Shown piece after piece: positions 49,804-58,778 of a stretch of 64,000 nucleotides of DNA (within the stretch, counting starts at the first letter, position 1; the number at the start of each line of letters is the position of its first letter). The stretch is from assembly GCF_003207795.1 (NCBI RefSeq), contig NZ_NIRT01000007.1, positions 62,001-126,000 on the forward strand. Reading direction: 5' to 3'. This DNA comes from Komagataeibacter nataicola (GTDB lineage: Bacteria > Pseudomonadota > Alphaproteobacteria > Acetobacterales > Acetobacteraceae). A model generated the notes under the pieces. The model was not told the DNA's origin. It was given only the letters and a program-made list of their open reading frames with translations, and made no database searches. The position numbers and the translations under genes were made by a program.

Positions 49804-50897
49804 GCCGCCTTCCCTTCACCTTCGGTCTCGACCCGGCGGATGAACCCGCCACCGAGCACCCGGCTGCCCTCATACATCACGCAGGCCTGCCCCGGCGCGG
49901 GCACGGCCCCCTCGTCAAGCACCACGCGCGCACCGCCATCAGGCAGCGCCCACACGGTGGCGGCACGGACCGCCTCGCGCGCGCGGATCTGCACCGCGCA
50001 GCGCAGGCCCTGTGGCCCCGGCTGCGGCACCAGCCAGTTCATGTTGCGCAGCACCAGCGTGCGGGCCACGGCATGGGCGCGCGGGCCGATCACCACGCGC
50101 CTGCGGGCAGGTTCGATGCCCACCACCATCTGGCGCTCGCCCGCCAGCATGGCGGCATTGCCCAGCCGTTTGCTCTGGCCCACGGTGTAGCGGCTCACGC
50201 CTTCATGCTGGCCCACCACGTGGCCGGACTGGTCCACGATCTCGCCCGCGCCGGTGATGTCGGGGCGCAGCTTTTCCACCAGGGCGGCGTAGGAGCCATC
50301 GGTTACGAAGCACAGGTCCTGGCTGTCGGGCTTGGCGGCCACGGCAAGGCCAAAGCGCTCGGCCTCGGCGCGAACAGTGGCCTTGTCCGGCATGTCGCCC
50401 AGCGGAAAGCGCAGGAAATCAAGCTGGTCGCGCGTGGTGGCGAACAGGAACCATGACTGGTCGCGCCCTTCATCAACGGGGCGGTGCATCTCCACGCCAT
50501 CGGGGCCTTCCACCCGGCGCACGTAATGCCCGGTGGCCATGGCATCGACCCCAAGGTCGCGCGCCATGCCCAGAAGATCGGTGAATTTCACGCCCTGGTT
50601 GCACGCAACGCACGGCACCGGGGTCTCGCCTGCGGCATAGGCATTGGCGAAGGTATCGATCACGCTGTCATGAAAGCGGCGTTCGGCGTCGATCACGTAA
50701 TGGGGGATGCCGAGCCTGTCAGCCACGCGGCGGGCGTCGTGTATGTCGCGCCCGGCACAGCAGGCGCCCTTTTTCTTGCTCTCGCGGGAATCGTAGAGCT
50801 GAAGGGTCGCGCCAATGACCTCGTGCCCCTCGGCCACGAGGCGCGCGGCAACGACGGAACTGTCCACCCCGCCAGACATGGCCACAAGAATACGCAT
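49800..50897 (-). CDS. mnmA: tRNA-specific 2-thiouridylase MnmA
   Basis: Makes the 2-thio group of wobble uridine 34 in tRNA-Lys, -Glu and -Gln, using sulfur passed from a cysteine desulfurase. The 365 residues show the PP-loop MSGGVDSSVVAARL, the first catalytic Cys in PVPCVACNQGVKF and the second in DSQDLCFVTDGSY. The ACCAGRDIHDARRVAD insert is typical of the alphaproteobacterial form. Its neighbours upstream are a ferredoxin and two cysteine desulfurases, and the window also carries a tRNA-Lys(TTT), one substrate type. It is separated from the ferredoxin gene by a hairpin. Confidence 0.95.
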   Translation of the reverse strand: MRILVAMSGGVDSSVVAARLVAEGHEVIGATLQLYDSRESKKKGACCAGRDIHDARRVADRLGIPHYVIDAERRFHDSVIDTFANAYAAGETPVPCVACNQGVKFTDLLGMARDLGVDAMATGHYVRRVEGPDGVEMHRPVDEGRDQSWFLFATTRDQLDFLRFPLGDMPDKATVRAEAERFGLAVAAKPDSQDLCFVTDGSYAALVEKLRPDITGAGEIVDQSGHVVGQHEGVSRYTVGQSKRLGNAAMLAGERQMVVGIEPARRRVVIGPRAHAVARTLVLRNMNWLVPQPGPQGLRCAVQIRAREAVRAATVWALPDGGARVVLDEGAVPAPGQACVMYEGSRVLGGGFIRRVETEGEGKAA

Positions 50898-50979
50898 GGG
50901 CTCGGTTCCACTTTCCCTGAACAGGCAATGCCCGGAGAACTATCAGCCTCCGGGCACCGCACGTCAAACATCGTCTTGC

Positions 50980-51007
50980 CCGCCCGCGCCATAAATCACG
51001 CGGGCGG
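50980..51007 (-). terminator. Hairpin between ferredoxin and mnmA genes
   Basis: CCGCCCGCG at 50980-50988 pairs perfectly with CGCGGGCGG at 50999-51007 around a 10-base loop. It lies 16 bases after the ferredoxin stop on the minus strand. No T-run, so partial termination is possible. Confidence 0.55.
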
Positions 51008-51022
51008 CCTGGTCCGTCCCGT

Positions 51023-51337
51023 TCAGGACGTGCTGGGCAGGCGCACCACGAGGCCGTCGAGCGCCTCTGTCATCACGATCTGGCAGCCCAGGCGCGAGGT
51101 CTTTTCCAGCCCGAAGGCGAGGTCGAGCATGTCTTCCTCATCCTCGGTCGGCGGTGTCAGCTTGGGTGCCCATTCGGGGTCAACCACCACGTGGCAGGTA
51201 GCGCAGGCCAGCGAGCCTTCGCATGCGCCTTCAAGGTCGACACCGTTCTTGTGCGCGATTTCCAGAACCGACAGGCCCAGCGGGGCCGCGACCTCGCGGC
51301 GGGTGCCATCACGCTCGATGAATACTATATGAGCCAT
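51023..51337 (-). CDS. [2Fe-2S] ferredoxin, Isc type
   Basis: 104-residue adrenodoxin-type ferredoxin serving as electron donor in Fe-S cluster assembly or related redox steps. The cluster ligands are in [12 protein letters not shown] (Cys-x5-Cys-x2-Cys) and the fourth Cys in [29 protein letters not shown] is the classic Isc-ferredoxin helix. The start at 51337 ([11 protein letters not shown]) is preferred over 51346 because it is spaced from GGATGG. It lies 30 bases downstream of the two desulfurase genes on the same strand. Confidence 0.93.
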   Translation of the reverse strand: MAHIVFIERDGTRREVAAPLGLSVLEIAHKNGVDLEGACEGSLACATCHVVVDPEWAPKLTPPTEDEEDMLDLAFGLEKTSRLGCQIVMTEALDGLVVRLPSTS

Positions 51338-51367
51338 CTTTTCCATCCTGCCTGTGCGTTGCGCCCG

Positions 51368-52549
51368 TTACAGTGGCGCAGCGCTGCCTTGCGCGCGGCA
51401 ATGTGCCACCGCGCGGCACAGGATCGCCGCCGCGCGATCCACTTCGGCGGGTGAGGTATAGCGTCCGACCGCCAGACGCAAGCCTTCCGCCGCCCGCATG
51501 GCCTCAAGACCCATTGCGCTGAGCACATAGGATGGCACCACCTCAGCCGAGGAACACGCCGAACCGGTGGACAGGCATAGCTCGGGGGCCGCCGCCAGGA
51601 GATCGAGCGCGCGCACCCCCTCGAAGCCCAGATTGAGGTTGGCGGCAAGCCTTGCCTCCATGCCGCCATGCACCCGCAGGCCGGGGCAGCCCGCCGCAAG
51701 GGCGGCCAGCATGCGGTCGCGCAGGGCCGCAATGCGGGTACGCTCGGCCGCGCCTTCAAGGCGGGCGATGCGGCATGCGGCACCAAATCCGATAATCAGC
51801 GGCGCAGGCAGCGTGCCCGAGCGCAGGCCACGCTCCTGCCCCCCGCCCGAGAACAGGGGGGCAAGGCGCACACGCGGCCTGCGCCGCACGAACAGCGCGC
51901 CCACCCCCTTTGGCCCGTACAGCTTGTGCGCCGAGACGGAGGCAAGATCGAGATCCCACGCCCTGACATCAACATCCACCTTGCCCGCCGCCTGTGCGAG
52001 ATCGCTGTGCAGCAGGCTGCCTGCCGCGCGCACGATGGGGGCCAGCGTTGCAAGGTCGTGCAGCACGCCGGTCTCGTTATTGGCGACCATGATGGAGGTG
52101 AGCAGCGTGGGCACCTGCAAGGCCGTGGCCAGCACATCAGGGTCGAGCGTGCCATCGGGCCGCACGGGCAGGATCACGGGCTCGCAGCCCTCGGCCGCCA
52201 GATCACGCACCGATTCCAGCACGCATTTGTGCTCGGTCGCCACCGTGATGACCCGCCTGCGCGGATCCCCGCGCGCGATCAGGTGGCGCACGGCCCCCTT
52301 GATGGCGAGATTATTGGCCTCGGTCGCCCCCGAGGTGAACACGATCTCACGCGCCTCAGCGCCGAGCAGGGCCGCGACCTCGCCCCGGGCCTGTTCCACC
52401 GCCTCATGCGCGGCGCGGCCTGCCGCGTGGTCAAGGCTGTGGGGGTTGGCGAAGCTATGCGCAAACCACGGCATCATTTCCGCCACCACGCGCGGATCGC
52501 ACGGCGTGGTGGCCTGATAGTCGAGATAGATCAGCTCAGGCCCGGTCAT
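51368..52549 (-). CDS. Cysteine desulfurase (IscS/NifS type), second of tandem pair
   Basis: PLP enzyme that removes sulfur from cysteine and holds it as a persulfide for Fe-S clusters and tRNA thiolation. The product has 393 residues. MTGPELIYLDYQATTPCDP is the normal opening; TEHKCVLES gives the ring-stacking His, SVSAHKLYGPKGVGALF the PLP Lys, and LSTGSACSSAEVVPSYVLSAMG the loop Cys of class I desulfurases. Its ATG overlaps the stop of the upstream paralogue by 4 bases. An in-frame extension to 52849 runs inside that paralogue and is not real. Neighbours are ferredoxin and mnmA. Confidence 0.94.
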   Translation of the reverse strand: MTGPELIYLDYQATTPCDPRVVAEMMPWFAHSFANPHSLDHAAGRAAHEAVEQARGEVAALLGAEAREIVFTSGATEANNLAIKGAVRHLIARGDPRRRVITVATEHKCVLESVRDLAAEGCEPVILPVRPDGTLDPDVLATALQVPTLLTSIMVANNETGVLHDLATLAPIVRAAGSLLHSDLAQAAGKVDVDVRAWDLDLASVSAHKLYGPKGVGALFVRRRPRVRLAPLFSGGGQERGLRSGTLPAPLIIGFGAACRIARLEGAAERTRIAALRDRMLAALAAGCPGLRVHGGMEARLAANLNLGFEGVRALDLLAAAPELCLSTGSACSSAEVVPSYVLSAMGLEAMRAAEGLRLAVGRYTSPAEVDRAAAILCRAVAHCRAQGSAAPL

Positions 52550-53679
52550 GCAAGCGCTCCGGCCTGTGCGGGCAGGCGGGCCGCCATGGCCGTGTAGGCG
52601 TTGATGAAACCCTGCACATCGTCCTCGCGCGCCGACCACGGCAGCGAGACGCGAATGGCGCAGCCCGCATCCGCGCCCAGCCCCATCGCCTCGAGCACAT
52701 GCGACCGCGCCACCTTGCCCGATGAGCACGCTGATCCGGCAGAAACACCATAGCCCGCCATGTCGAGCGCGATGAGCTGGGTCTGCGCCCGCCGTCCGGG
52801 CAGCACAAGGCTGGTGGTATTGGCCAGGCGCGCGGCCCCGGCCCCGCATGCACGGGCTCCTGCCGCCACGGCCGCCGCCTCGATCCGGTCGCGCCAGGCG
52901 CCAAGCCGCGCGGCCTGTGCTGTCATGCCCGCAACCGCGCCCCTTGCCGCCGCCGCCATGCCCGCAATGGCCGGGAGCGCGGGCGTGCCGCCGCGCCGCC
53001 CCTGCTCCTGCCCGCCACCGGCCAGAAGCGGCGGAATGGCATGAAACCGCCCGCCAGCCAGCAAAAGTGCTCCCGCACCCTTCGGCCCACCAAATTTATG
53101 GCCCGAGATGGCCACGCTGTCAGCGCCGAGTTCCTCTATGCCAAAAGCGATGCGCCCTGCCGCCTGCACCGCATCCACATGCAACAGCGCGCCATGGGCG
53201 TGGCACAGGTCAGCGATCTCGCGCACGGGGTTGATGACGCCGGTCTCGTTATTGGCCAGCATGGCGCAGACCAGCGCGGGTGGCCCCCCGGCCGCCAGCA
53301 TGCGCTCAAGGGCCGCGAGGTCGAGCACGCCATCGGCCCGCACGGGAATGGTGGCGGACAGGGTAGCCGCGCGCACGGCATCATGCTCGCTTGCGCCCAC
53401 AAGCACGCGCCTGCCGCCTGCCTGCCCGGCAATGGCCAGCACATTGGCTTCCGTGCCGCCGGAGGTGAACACGCAGTTCTCGGCCGCTGCGCCAAACAGG
53501 GCCGCGATGTCCTCACGCGCGGTCTCGAGCACGGCGCGGGCTTTGCGGCCCGCCCGGTGCACCGAGGCCGGATTGCCCGCCACGAGGGCCGCCTGCGTCA
53601 TGGCCTCGAGCGCTTCGGGCCGGATGGGCTCGGCGGCATTGGCGTCAAGATATGTAAAACGGTCGCTCAGGGTGCTCAT
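52546..53679 (-). CDS. Cysteine desulfurase-like aminotransferase class V, first of tandem pair
   Basis: 377 residues. The fold and order match its downstream neighbour: TYLDANAAEPIRPEALEAM, GASEHDAV (stacking His), AISGHKFGGPKGAGALL (PLP Lys) and VSAGSACSSGKVARSHVLEAMG (loop Cys). The two proteins are clearly paralogous but quite diverged; this one keeps every catalytic residue I can check, with the N-terminal DYQATTP changed to DANAAEP. It could be a specialised desulfurase or help the other. It heads the unit desulfurase-desulfurase-ferredoxin, with an AT-rich promoter region upstream. Confidence 0.92.
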   Translation of the reverse strand: MSTLSDRFTYLDANAAEPIRPEALEAMTQAALVAGNPASVHRAGRKARAVLETAREDIAALFGAAAENCVFTSGGTEANVLAIAGQAGGRRVLVGASEHDAVRAATLSATIPVRADGVLDLAALERMLAAGGPPALVCAMLANNETGVINPVREIADLCHAHGALLHVDAVQAAGRIAFGIEELGADSVAISGHKFGGPKGAGALLLAGGRFHAIPPLLAGGGQEQGRRGGTPALPAIAGMAAAARGAVAGMTAQAARLGAWRDRIEAAAVAAGARACGAGAARLANTTSLVLPGRRAQTQLIALDMAGYGVSAGSACSSGKVARSHVLEAMGLGADAGCAIRVSLPWSAREDDVQGFINAYTAMAARLPAQAGALA

Positions 53680-54264
53680 GCTGTCCAGCCATATGGGTTA
53701 CGCCAAGTCCTTTTGCGACGGGAATTACGATTTATCTGGCATTTTGTGAATCCACACCGCTATAAGGCAGCGCAACATAATATTTATTGCAACGTGTTAT
53801 GGGTGATGGACACCCCCTTTTCCCATACCGCTGCCTCAATGTCGCCCGCCCGCCATCCGGGCCATGGCAAGGAGAGCGAACCGACACGAGACCCCCGGCG
53901 CGCTGGCGGAAAGGAATGTTGCCCACGGCCCGGGCCGTGGCCATATACCGCCATATCTGCCCCCCGCGCAGGGCACGCCTGCCGAAGATGCACTGTTACC
54001 CGGTAGGCATAATGCCCATTATTGAGGTGGGTTGGTATATTTCTGGCCTGGTGCCGTCAGGCCGGGTCACTTCTGTTTTCCGTGCTGTAACCACCGGATG
54101 AATACAGGCCGTCCGCCTGCATCCGGCACGCGTGGCAGCCGGGAGGCAGCACTTTTTCTCTGCCTGCCGACCTGACGGGGCATCGCCGGTCGGGCAGGCT
54201 GTAACAGCAACCGTTCCCGTTGCAATGCCTGGAATGCACGGGGAGATGCAAATGCGGGACACCT
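53680..54264. promoter_or_regulatory. Divergent intergenic region, desulfurase operon / hydrolase gene
   Basis: No supportable gene. It has an AT-rich patch at about 53750-53800 with an imperfect dyad (GCAA...TTGC, 53772-53790), a likely promoter/operator for the desulfurase operon. A hairpin at 54162-54199 precedes the hydrolase gene. Confidence 0.45.
54162..54199 (+). other. 11-bp stem-loop upstream of hydrolase gene
   Basis: GCCTGCCGACC at 54162-54172 pairs with GGTCGGGCAGGC at 54188-54199, with a single bulged base. It lies 65 bases before the hydrolase ATG, in the expected 5' leader. Role unknown. Confidence 0.5.
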
Positions 54265-54930
54265 ATGCCTGAGGTCATGTTTGCCGGCCCTGATGGCCGC
54301 CTGGAAGGTCGATACCACCACTCAAGCGCGCCCAACGCGCCGCTTGCCCTGGTGCTCCATCCTCACCCGCTGCATGGCGGTACCATGAACAACCGCATCA
54401 CCTACGCCATGTACCGCGCGTTCGAGAAGATGGGCTTCTCGGTCATGCGTTACAATTCGCGCGGGGTCGGCCGCTCGCAGGGGCGCTATGATGGTGGCAT
54501 TGGCGAGATCTCGGATGCCGCCGCCGCCCTTGACTGGATGCAGATGGTCAACCCCAACGCCAGCGGGCTGTGGATCGCGGGCTATTCCTTCGGGGCCTTC
54601 GTGGGCATGCAGCTGCTCATGCGCCGCCCCGAGATTACCGGCTGGATCAGCGTGGCGCCCCCCGCCAACTACTATGATTTCGGCTTTCTGGCGCCGTGTC
54701 CCTGCGGCGGGCTGATGATCGCGGGCGAGAACGATGAACTCGTGCCCGAGCCCGCCGTGCGCAAGCTTGTCGACAAGCTGAACACCCAGAAGGGCGTAAG
54801 CGTGGATTACCGCATCTTCAAGGGGGCCGACCATGTGTTCGCCAATCAGGCCGATCAGGTGGCCGAAGCGCTGGAAGACCACGTGAGCACGGTCATGAAC
54901 CGCAAGATGCTGGCACTCGCGGCGGACTGA
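54265..54930 (+). CDS. Alpha/beta hydrolase (COG2945-like)
   Basis: 221 residues from the ATG at 54265 ([17 protein letters not shown]). An upstream ATG at 54220 would add a Cys-rich stretch not seen in the family. [13 protein letters not shown] is the oxyanion region, [18 protein letters not shown] holds the nucleophile Ser (GYSFG), and [10 protein letters not shown] and GADHVFANQ carry the Asp and His. The family is common next to Fe-S genes in alphaproteobacteria as I recall, but its substrate is unknown. No signal peptide, so it is cytoplasmic. tyrS follows 112 bases later. Confidence 0.88.
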   Translation: MPEVMFAGPDGRLEGRYHHSSAPNAPLALVLHPHPLHGGTMNNRITYAMYRAFEKMGFSVMRYNSRGVGRSQGRYDGGIGEISDAAAALDWMQMVNPNASGLWIAGYSFGAFVGMQLLMRRPEITGWISVAPPANYYDFGFLAPCPCGGLMIAGENDELVPEPAVRKLVDKLNTQKGVSVDYRIFKGADHVFANQADQVAEALEDHVSTVMNRKMLALAAD

Positions 54931-55042
54931 TTCACGCCCTGGCTGGTTCCGGGCGGTTTCATCAACGGTCGTGAACATGCTAGAGGCTGGTCCGCGCCGG
55001 GGCGGCCCGGCCAGCGACGGACCTTACAGCGCGGAACAGATC

Positions 55043-56287
55043 ATGCCCAAGAGTGAATTCCTCCGGGAAGCCGAAGCACGCGGCTTCATATTCCAGTGCA
55101 CCGACATGGAGGCGCTCGATACCGCCATGCAGGCCGGACCGGTGGGGGGCTATATCGGGTTCGACCCCACGGCGGACAGCCTGCACGTGGGCAGCCTGAT
55201 CCAGATCATGATGCTGCGCCTGATGCTCCGCCACGGCCACCGCCCGGTGGCCCTGGTGGGCGGCGGCACCGCGAAGATCGGTGACCCCTCCTTCCGCGAG
55301 GAAGCCCGCAAGCTCATGACGGCGGAAACCATCGCCACCAACCTGCGCGGAGTGGAAGCCTGCCTGCGGCAGTTCCTGCCGCTGGGCACCGGCCCCACCG
55401 AGCCGCTCCTGACCAATAATGCCGACTGGCTGGACAGGCTCTCCTACATCGACCTGCTGCGTGATGTGGGCATTCATTTTTCCATCAACCGCATGCTTTC
55501 GTTCGACTCGGTGCGCTCGCGGCTGGAGCGTGAGCAGGGGCTGACCTTCCTGGAATTCAATTATTCCATTCTCCAGTCCTACGACTTCCGCGAGCTCAAC
55601 CTCCGTCATGGCGTAACACTCCAGATGGGGGGATCCGACCAGTGGGGCAACATCGTATCGGGCATCGACCTGGTGCGCCGCATGAACGGGGCGCAGGTTT
55701 TCGGGCTCACAACGCCACTGCTCACCACAAGTTCCGGCGCCAAGATGGGCAAGACGGCGCAGGGTGCGGTGTGGCTCTCGGCCAAGCGGCTGCCGGTGTT
55801 CGATTACTGGCAGTTCTGGCGCAATGTGGAGGATGCGGATGTGGGCCGCTTCCTCAAGCTGTTTACCGAACTGCCCATTGAGGAATGCGACCGCCTGGCC
55901 GCCCTTGAGGGGGCCGGGATCAATGAGGCGAAAAAGGTGCTGGCCACCGAGGCCACGGCGCTGTGCCACGGCCGCGCCGCCGCCGAGGAAGCCGCCGAGG
56001 CCGCCCGCCGCACCTTTGAGGAAGGCGCCCTGACAGCCGACCTGCCCACCACCTCCGTGCCTGCCGCCGAACTGACCGAAGGCATGCCTGCCTTCCGCCT
56101 GTTTGCCGAGGCTGGCCTTGCCAGCACCAACAGCGAGGCCCGCCGCCTGATCCGTGGCGGTGGCGCGCGCGTGAACGGGGTGGTGGTTCAGGATGAGGCG
56201 CAGACCATTACCAACGCCGACCTGGTTGAAGGCGCGATCAAGCTCTCGGCAGGGCGCAAGCGCCACGTTCTGGTGCAGCCGGCCTGA
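55043..56287 (+). CDS. tyrS: Tyrosine-tRNA ligase
   Basis: Class I aminoacyl-tRNA synthetase charging tRNA-Tyr. The product is 414 residues from [15 protein letters not shown] at 55043; 54971 is also in frame but adds residues unlike the family. [14 protein letters not shown] is the HIGH-type motif, [11 protein letters not shown] binds tyrosine, and [16 protein letters not shown] is the KMSKS-type loop (KMGKT). The C-terminal S4-like RNA-binding domain ([16 protein letters not shown]) completes it. A DUF4186 gene follows 3 bases later and probably shares its mRNA. Confidence 0.96.
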   Translation: MPKSEFLREAEARGFIFQCTDMEALDTAMQAGPVGGYIGFDPTADSLHVGSLIQIMMLRLMLRHGHRPVALVGGGTAKIGDPSFREEARKLMTAETIATNLRGVEACLRQFLPLGTGPTEPLLTNNADWLDRLSYIDLLRDVGIHFSINRMLSFDSVRSRLEREQGLTFLEFNYSILQSYDFRELNLRHGVTLQMGGSDQWGNIVSGIDLVRRMNGAQVFGLTTPLLTTSSGAKMGKTAQGAVWLSAKRLPVFDYWQFWRNVEDADVGRFLKLFTELPIEECDRLAALEGAGINEAKKVLATEATALCHGRAAAEEAAEAARRTFEEGALTADLPTTSVPAAELTEGMPAFRLFAEAGLASTNSEARRLIRGGGARVNGVVVQDEAQTITNADLVEGAIKLSAGRKRHVLVQPA

Positions 56288-56290
56288 GCC

Positions 56291-56788
56291 ATGGCCCGCC
56301 GGCCCGCACGCAAGGCAGCCCCGGCGCAACAGGCTGACCTGTTTGCGCCCGCGGCACCACGCCCCATGCCTGCGCCACTGGCCGACCTGTCAGCCCTGCC
56401 TCCTGTCGCGCCGGAATTATGGGCGCGGCTGGCCTACTCCAAATTTCGCGCCCGCTTTCACCTTGGGGCAAAGGAGCAGGATTATCTTGCCAGCCGGGGC
56501 CTGCCCGCAGTCATGCGCCATGCGGCGGACTTCATTGCCACCCGCCTCGCCCCCGCCCGGCCCGCGCGTGATGGCAGGCAGACGCCATGGCGCGGGCACC
56601 CGGTCTTCATTGCCCAGCACGCCACCGGCACCTGCTGCCGGGGCTGTGTTGCCAAATGGCACGCCATGCCTGAAGGGGAAATGCTTGATGCACAGCAGCA
56701 GGGCTATCTGCTGGCGGTGATACAGGCATGGCTGAAGCGGGAATCTGCGCCAGAACAGGGTAACGATGAAGCAGAAGCAGTGAAATAA
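56291..56788 (+). CDS. DUF4186 domain protein
   Basis: 165 residues. After a Pro/Ala-rich start of about 40 residues, the sequence matches the DUF4186 pattern I recall: LWARLAYSKFRARFHLG, then HAADFIATRLAPARP, QTPWRGHPVFIAQHATGTCC, RGCVAKWH. The cluster of His and Cys (HATGTCCRGC...KWH) looks like a metal or redox site. Function unknown. It starts just after tyrS, so translation is probably coupled to it. Confidence 0.8.
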   Translation: MARRPARKAAPAQQADLFAPAAPRPMPAPLADLSALPPVAPELWARLAYSKFRARFHLGAKEQDYLASRGLPAVMRHAADFIATRLAPARPARDGRQTPWRGHPVFIAQHATGTCCRGCVAKWHAMPEGEMLDAQQQGYLLAVIQAWLKRESAPEQGNDEAEAVK

Positions 56789-56831
56789 ATGGCTGCTTGA
56801 ACAGACAGGTCCAGTCATGCCGGGAAATTAT

Positions 56832-56909
56832 AAAAGTTTGTGGTGAAGCTCTTTTCAAAAAGCTTCAGAAGATGTCATCTTTAAAAAAAGGCGGCACACA
56901 AAAACTTTT
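56832..56909 (-). repeat. Dispersed two-hairpin element, copy 8 (partly decayed)
   Basis: AT-rich hairpin GAAGCTC...AAAGCTTC intact, GC-rich hairpin degraded (GTCATC...GGCGGC). Outer arms AAAAGTTTGTGGTG and CACACAAAAACTTTT. It lies between the convergent DUF4186 and Rieske genes. The remainder of the gap to 57073 shows nothing further. Confidence 0.8.
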
Positions 56910-57073
56910 CTTATTTTTATCAATGGTTTGTTTTCAAACATTTTATAAGCCAGGCATAGGCAGCCCCAACGCCGCACTCCATGCCGGACAGGCCATGACC
57001 CTGTCTGGCGCGGTCATGGTCAATCCACGTAAAATACATGACCCCCTGCCTGCGCCATACGGTGCGTCTGGCA

Positions 57074-57406
57074 TCATATCCGCGCCCAGACTTCATCCCC
57101 GCTGATCCAGCTTTCATAGGGTTGCGGCATGGGCCCTGCCGCCTCCATGCGGCCACCGGGGGCGTGCGGGCGGCCATCCGCGCCAAAGGTCCACATATGC
57201 AGCGGGCAGACAATGCGGCCATACAGCACATATCCATCAGAAAGCCGGGCATTGCCATGCGGGCAGCGGTCATCGATCACGGCAGGGTGATCGTTCTCCA
57301 CCATCCACACCACCACGGCCCGGCCATCGCACACCACGCGCTGCGGGGCCTCAAGTGCTGCCGATACGGTGCATAACGCGCGGGAACCCGGTAACGCCTG
57401 TTTCAT
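57074..57406 (-). CDS. Rieske [2Fe-2S] domain protein
   Basis: 110-residue single Rieske domain. The cluster ligands are in RCPHGNARLSDG (Cys-x-His) and IVCPLHMWTFGADG (Cys-x2-His). No other domain and no signal peptide, so it is a free-standing soluble ferredoxin of the type that serves oxygenases. No partner oxygenase is in the window. The start at 57406 or 57415 is uncertain. It stands alone between a convergent DUF4186 gene and the divergent M29 aminopeptidase gene. Confidence 0.88.
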   Translation of the reverse strand: MKQALPGSRALCTVSAALEAPQRVVCDGRAVVVWMVENDHPAVIDDRCPHGNARLSDGYVLYGRIVCPLHMWTFGADGRPHAPGGRMEAAGPMPQPYESWISGDEVWARI

Positions 57407-57530
57407 TGAGTGCATGCTCCCGCTGGTTTGCGGTTATCATTTTACGCACCGGGCGTGTGTCGTCTATCCTGCGGGGCACTTTCCGCAGGCCTGCGGCACG
57501 CCGCCTGCCTTTTACAGGATATGATTACGC

Positions 57531-58778
57531 ATGGCTCTTTCCCCCCGGCATGAACATCTTCTGGACCGCCTGGCCGAAGTCGCCGTTCGCGTGGGCGTGA
57601 ATATCGCGCACGGGCAGCAGCTTCTCATCACGGCCCCGCTCGACGCCGTGCCGCTGGTGCGCCGCATTACCGAGCACGCCTACAGGGCAGGCGCTTCACT
57701 GGTCACGCCGTTCTATTCCGATGACGTGACAACGCTGGCGCGCTTCCACCATGCGGCGGATGATACGCTCGACACCGCCGCCGACTGGCTGCACGAAGGC
57801 ATGGCCAGCGCCTACCGCAAGGGGGCGGCGCGCATGGCCATTACCGGGGGCAACCCGGTGCTGCTGGCCAATGAGAATGCCGAGCGCGTCTCACGCATTG
57901 GCCGTGCGGCCTCGAAGGCGGGGCGGCCCGCGATGGAGCTCATCACGCGATTCGCCATCAACTGGAACATCGTGGCCTTTGCCACCCCCGCCTGGGCGGC
58001 ACAGGTCTTTCCCGGCGTGCCGGAGGAGGAAGCCGTCAGCCGCCTGTGGGACGCCATTTTCCAGGCCTCGCGCGTGATGGTGGATGATCCGGTGGCCGAA
58101 TGGAAAGCCCATAACGCCCACCTGCACAAGCGTGCCACCTGGCTGAACGAAAAGCGCTTCGCCGCCCTGCACTTCACCGGCCCCGACACCGACCTGACCG
58201 TGGGCCTGGCCGATGGCCATGCCTGGGCGGGCGGCGCGGAACCCGCAGGCAATGGCATCGTGTGCAACCCCAACATCCCGACTGAGGAAGTATTCACCAC
58301 ACCCCATGCCCGCAAGGTCAGCGGCACGGTGCGCGCCACCAAGCCACTGTTCCACCAGGGCACGCTGATCGATGATATCGCCGTACGCTTTGAAGAGGGG
58401 CGTATTGTCGAGGCCCATGCCAGCAGTGGCCTCGATGTGCTCAACCGCATTCTCGACACCGATGAGGGCGCGCGCCGCCTTGGTGAAGTGGCGCTTGTGC
58501 CCGCCTCATCCCCCATCTCGGCAAGCGGCATTCTGTTCCGCAACACCCTGTTTGACGAGAATGCGGCCAGCCACATCGCCCTTGGCCAGTCCTACGCCAA
58601 GTGCATGCTCGATACCGACAGCCTGACCGAGGCCCATCTGGCCGAGCAGGGTGCCAATACCAGCTTCATCCATATTGACTGGATGATCGGGTCCAGCAAG
58701 ATCGATGTAGACGCCATCAATCACGATGGCACACGCGAACCCCTGATGAGACAGGGCGAATGGAGCAACCAGCCATGA
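57531..58778 (+). CDS. Aminopeptidase, peptidase family M29
   Basis: 415 residues. The metal-ligand regions of this thermophilic-aminopeptidase family are visible: NIPTEEVFTTPHA (Glu), DENAASHIALGQSY (His) and SFIHIDWMIGS (His, Asp). It removes N-terminal residues from peptides using two metal ions. No signal peptide, so it is probably cytoplasmic. The next gene's ATG overlaps its stop by 4 bases (ATGA), so the aminopeptidase and the small exported protein are coupled. Confidence 0.93.
   Translation: MALSPRHEHLLDRLAEVAVRVGVNIAHGQQLLITAPLDAVPLVRRITEHAYRAGASLVTPFYSDDVTTLARFHHAADDTLDTAADWLHEGMASAYRKGAARMAITGGNPVLLANENAERVSRIGRAASKAGRPAMELITRFAINWNIVAFATPAWAAQVFPGVPEEEAVSRLWDAIFQASRVMVDDPVAEWKAHNAHLHKRATWLNEKRFAALHFTGPDTDLTVGLADGHAWAGGAEPAGNGIVCNPNIPTEEVFTTPHARKVSGTVRATKPLFHQGTLIDDIAVRFEEGRIVEAHASSGLDVLNRILDTDEGARRLGEVALVPASSPISASGILFRNTLFDENAASHIALGQSYAKCMLDTDSLTEAHLAEQGANTSFIHIDWMIGSSKIDVDAINHDGTREPLMRQGEWSNQP

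Noticed and set aside
51368-52849. Extended 493-codon version of the second cysteine desulfurase
   Set aside because: The first 100 codons lie inside the upstream paralogue in another frame; the ATG at 52549 with ATGA overlap is the natural start.
53787-54262. Short open frames between the desulfurase and hydrolase genes
   Set aside because: No ribosome sites, no conserved motifs, mutually overlapping on both strands.
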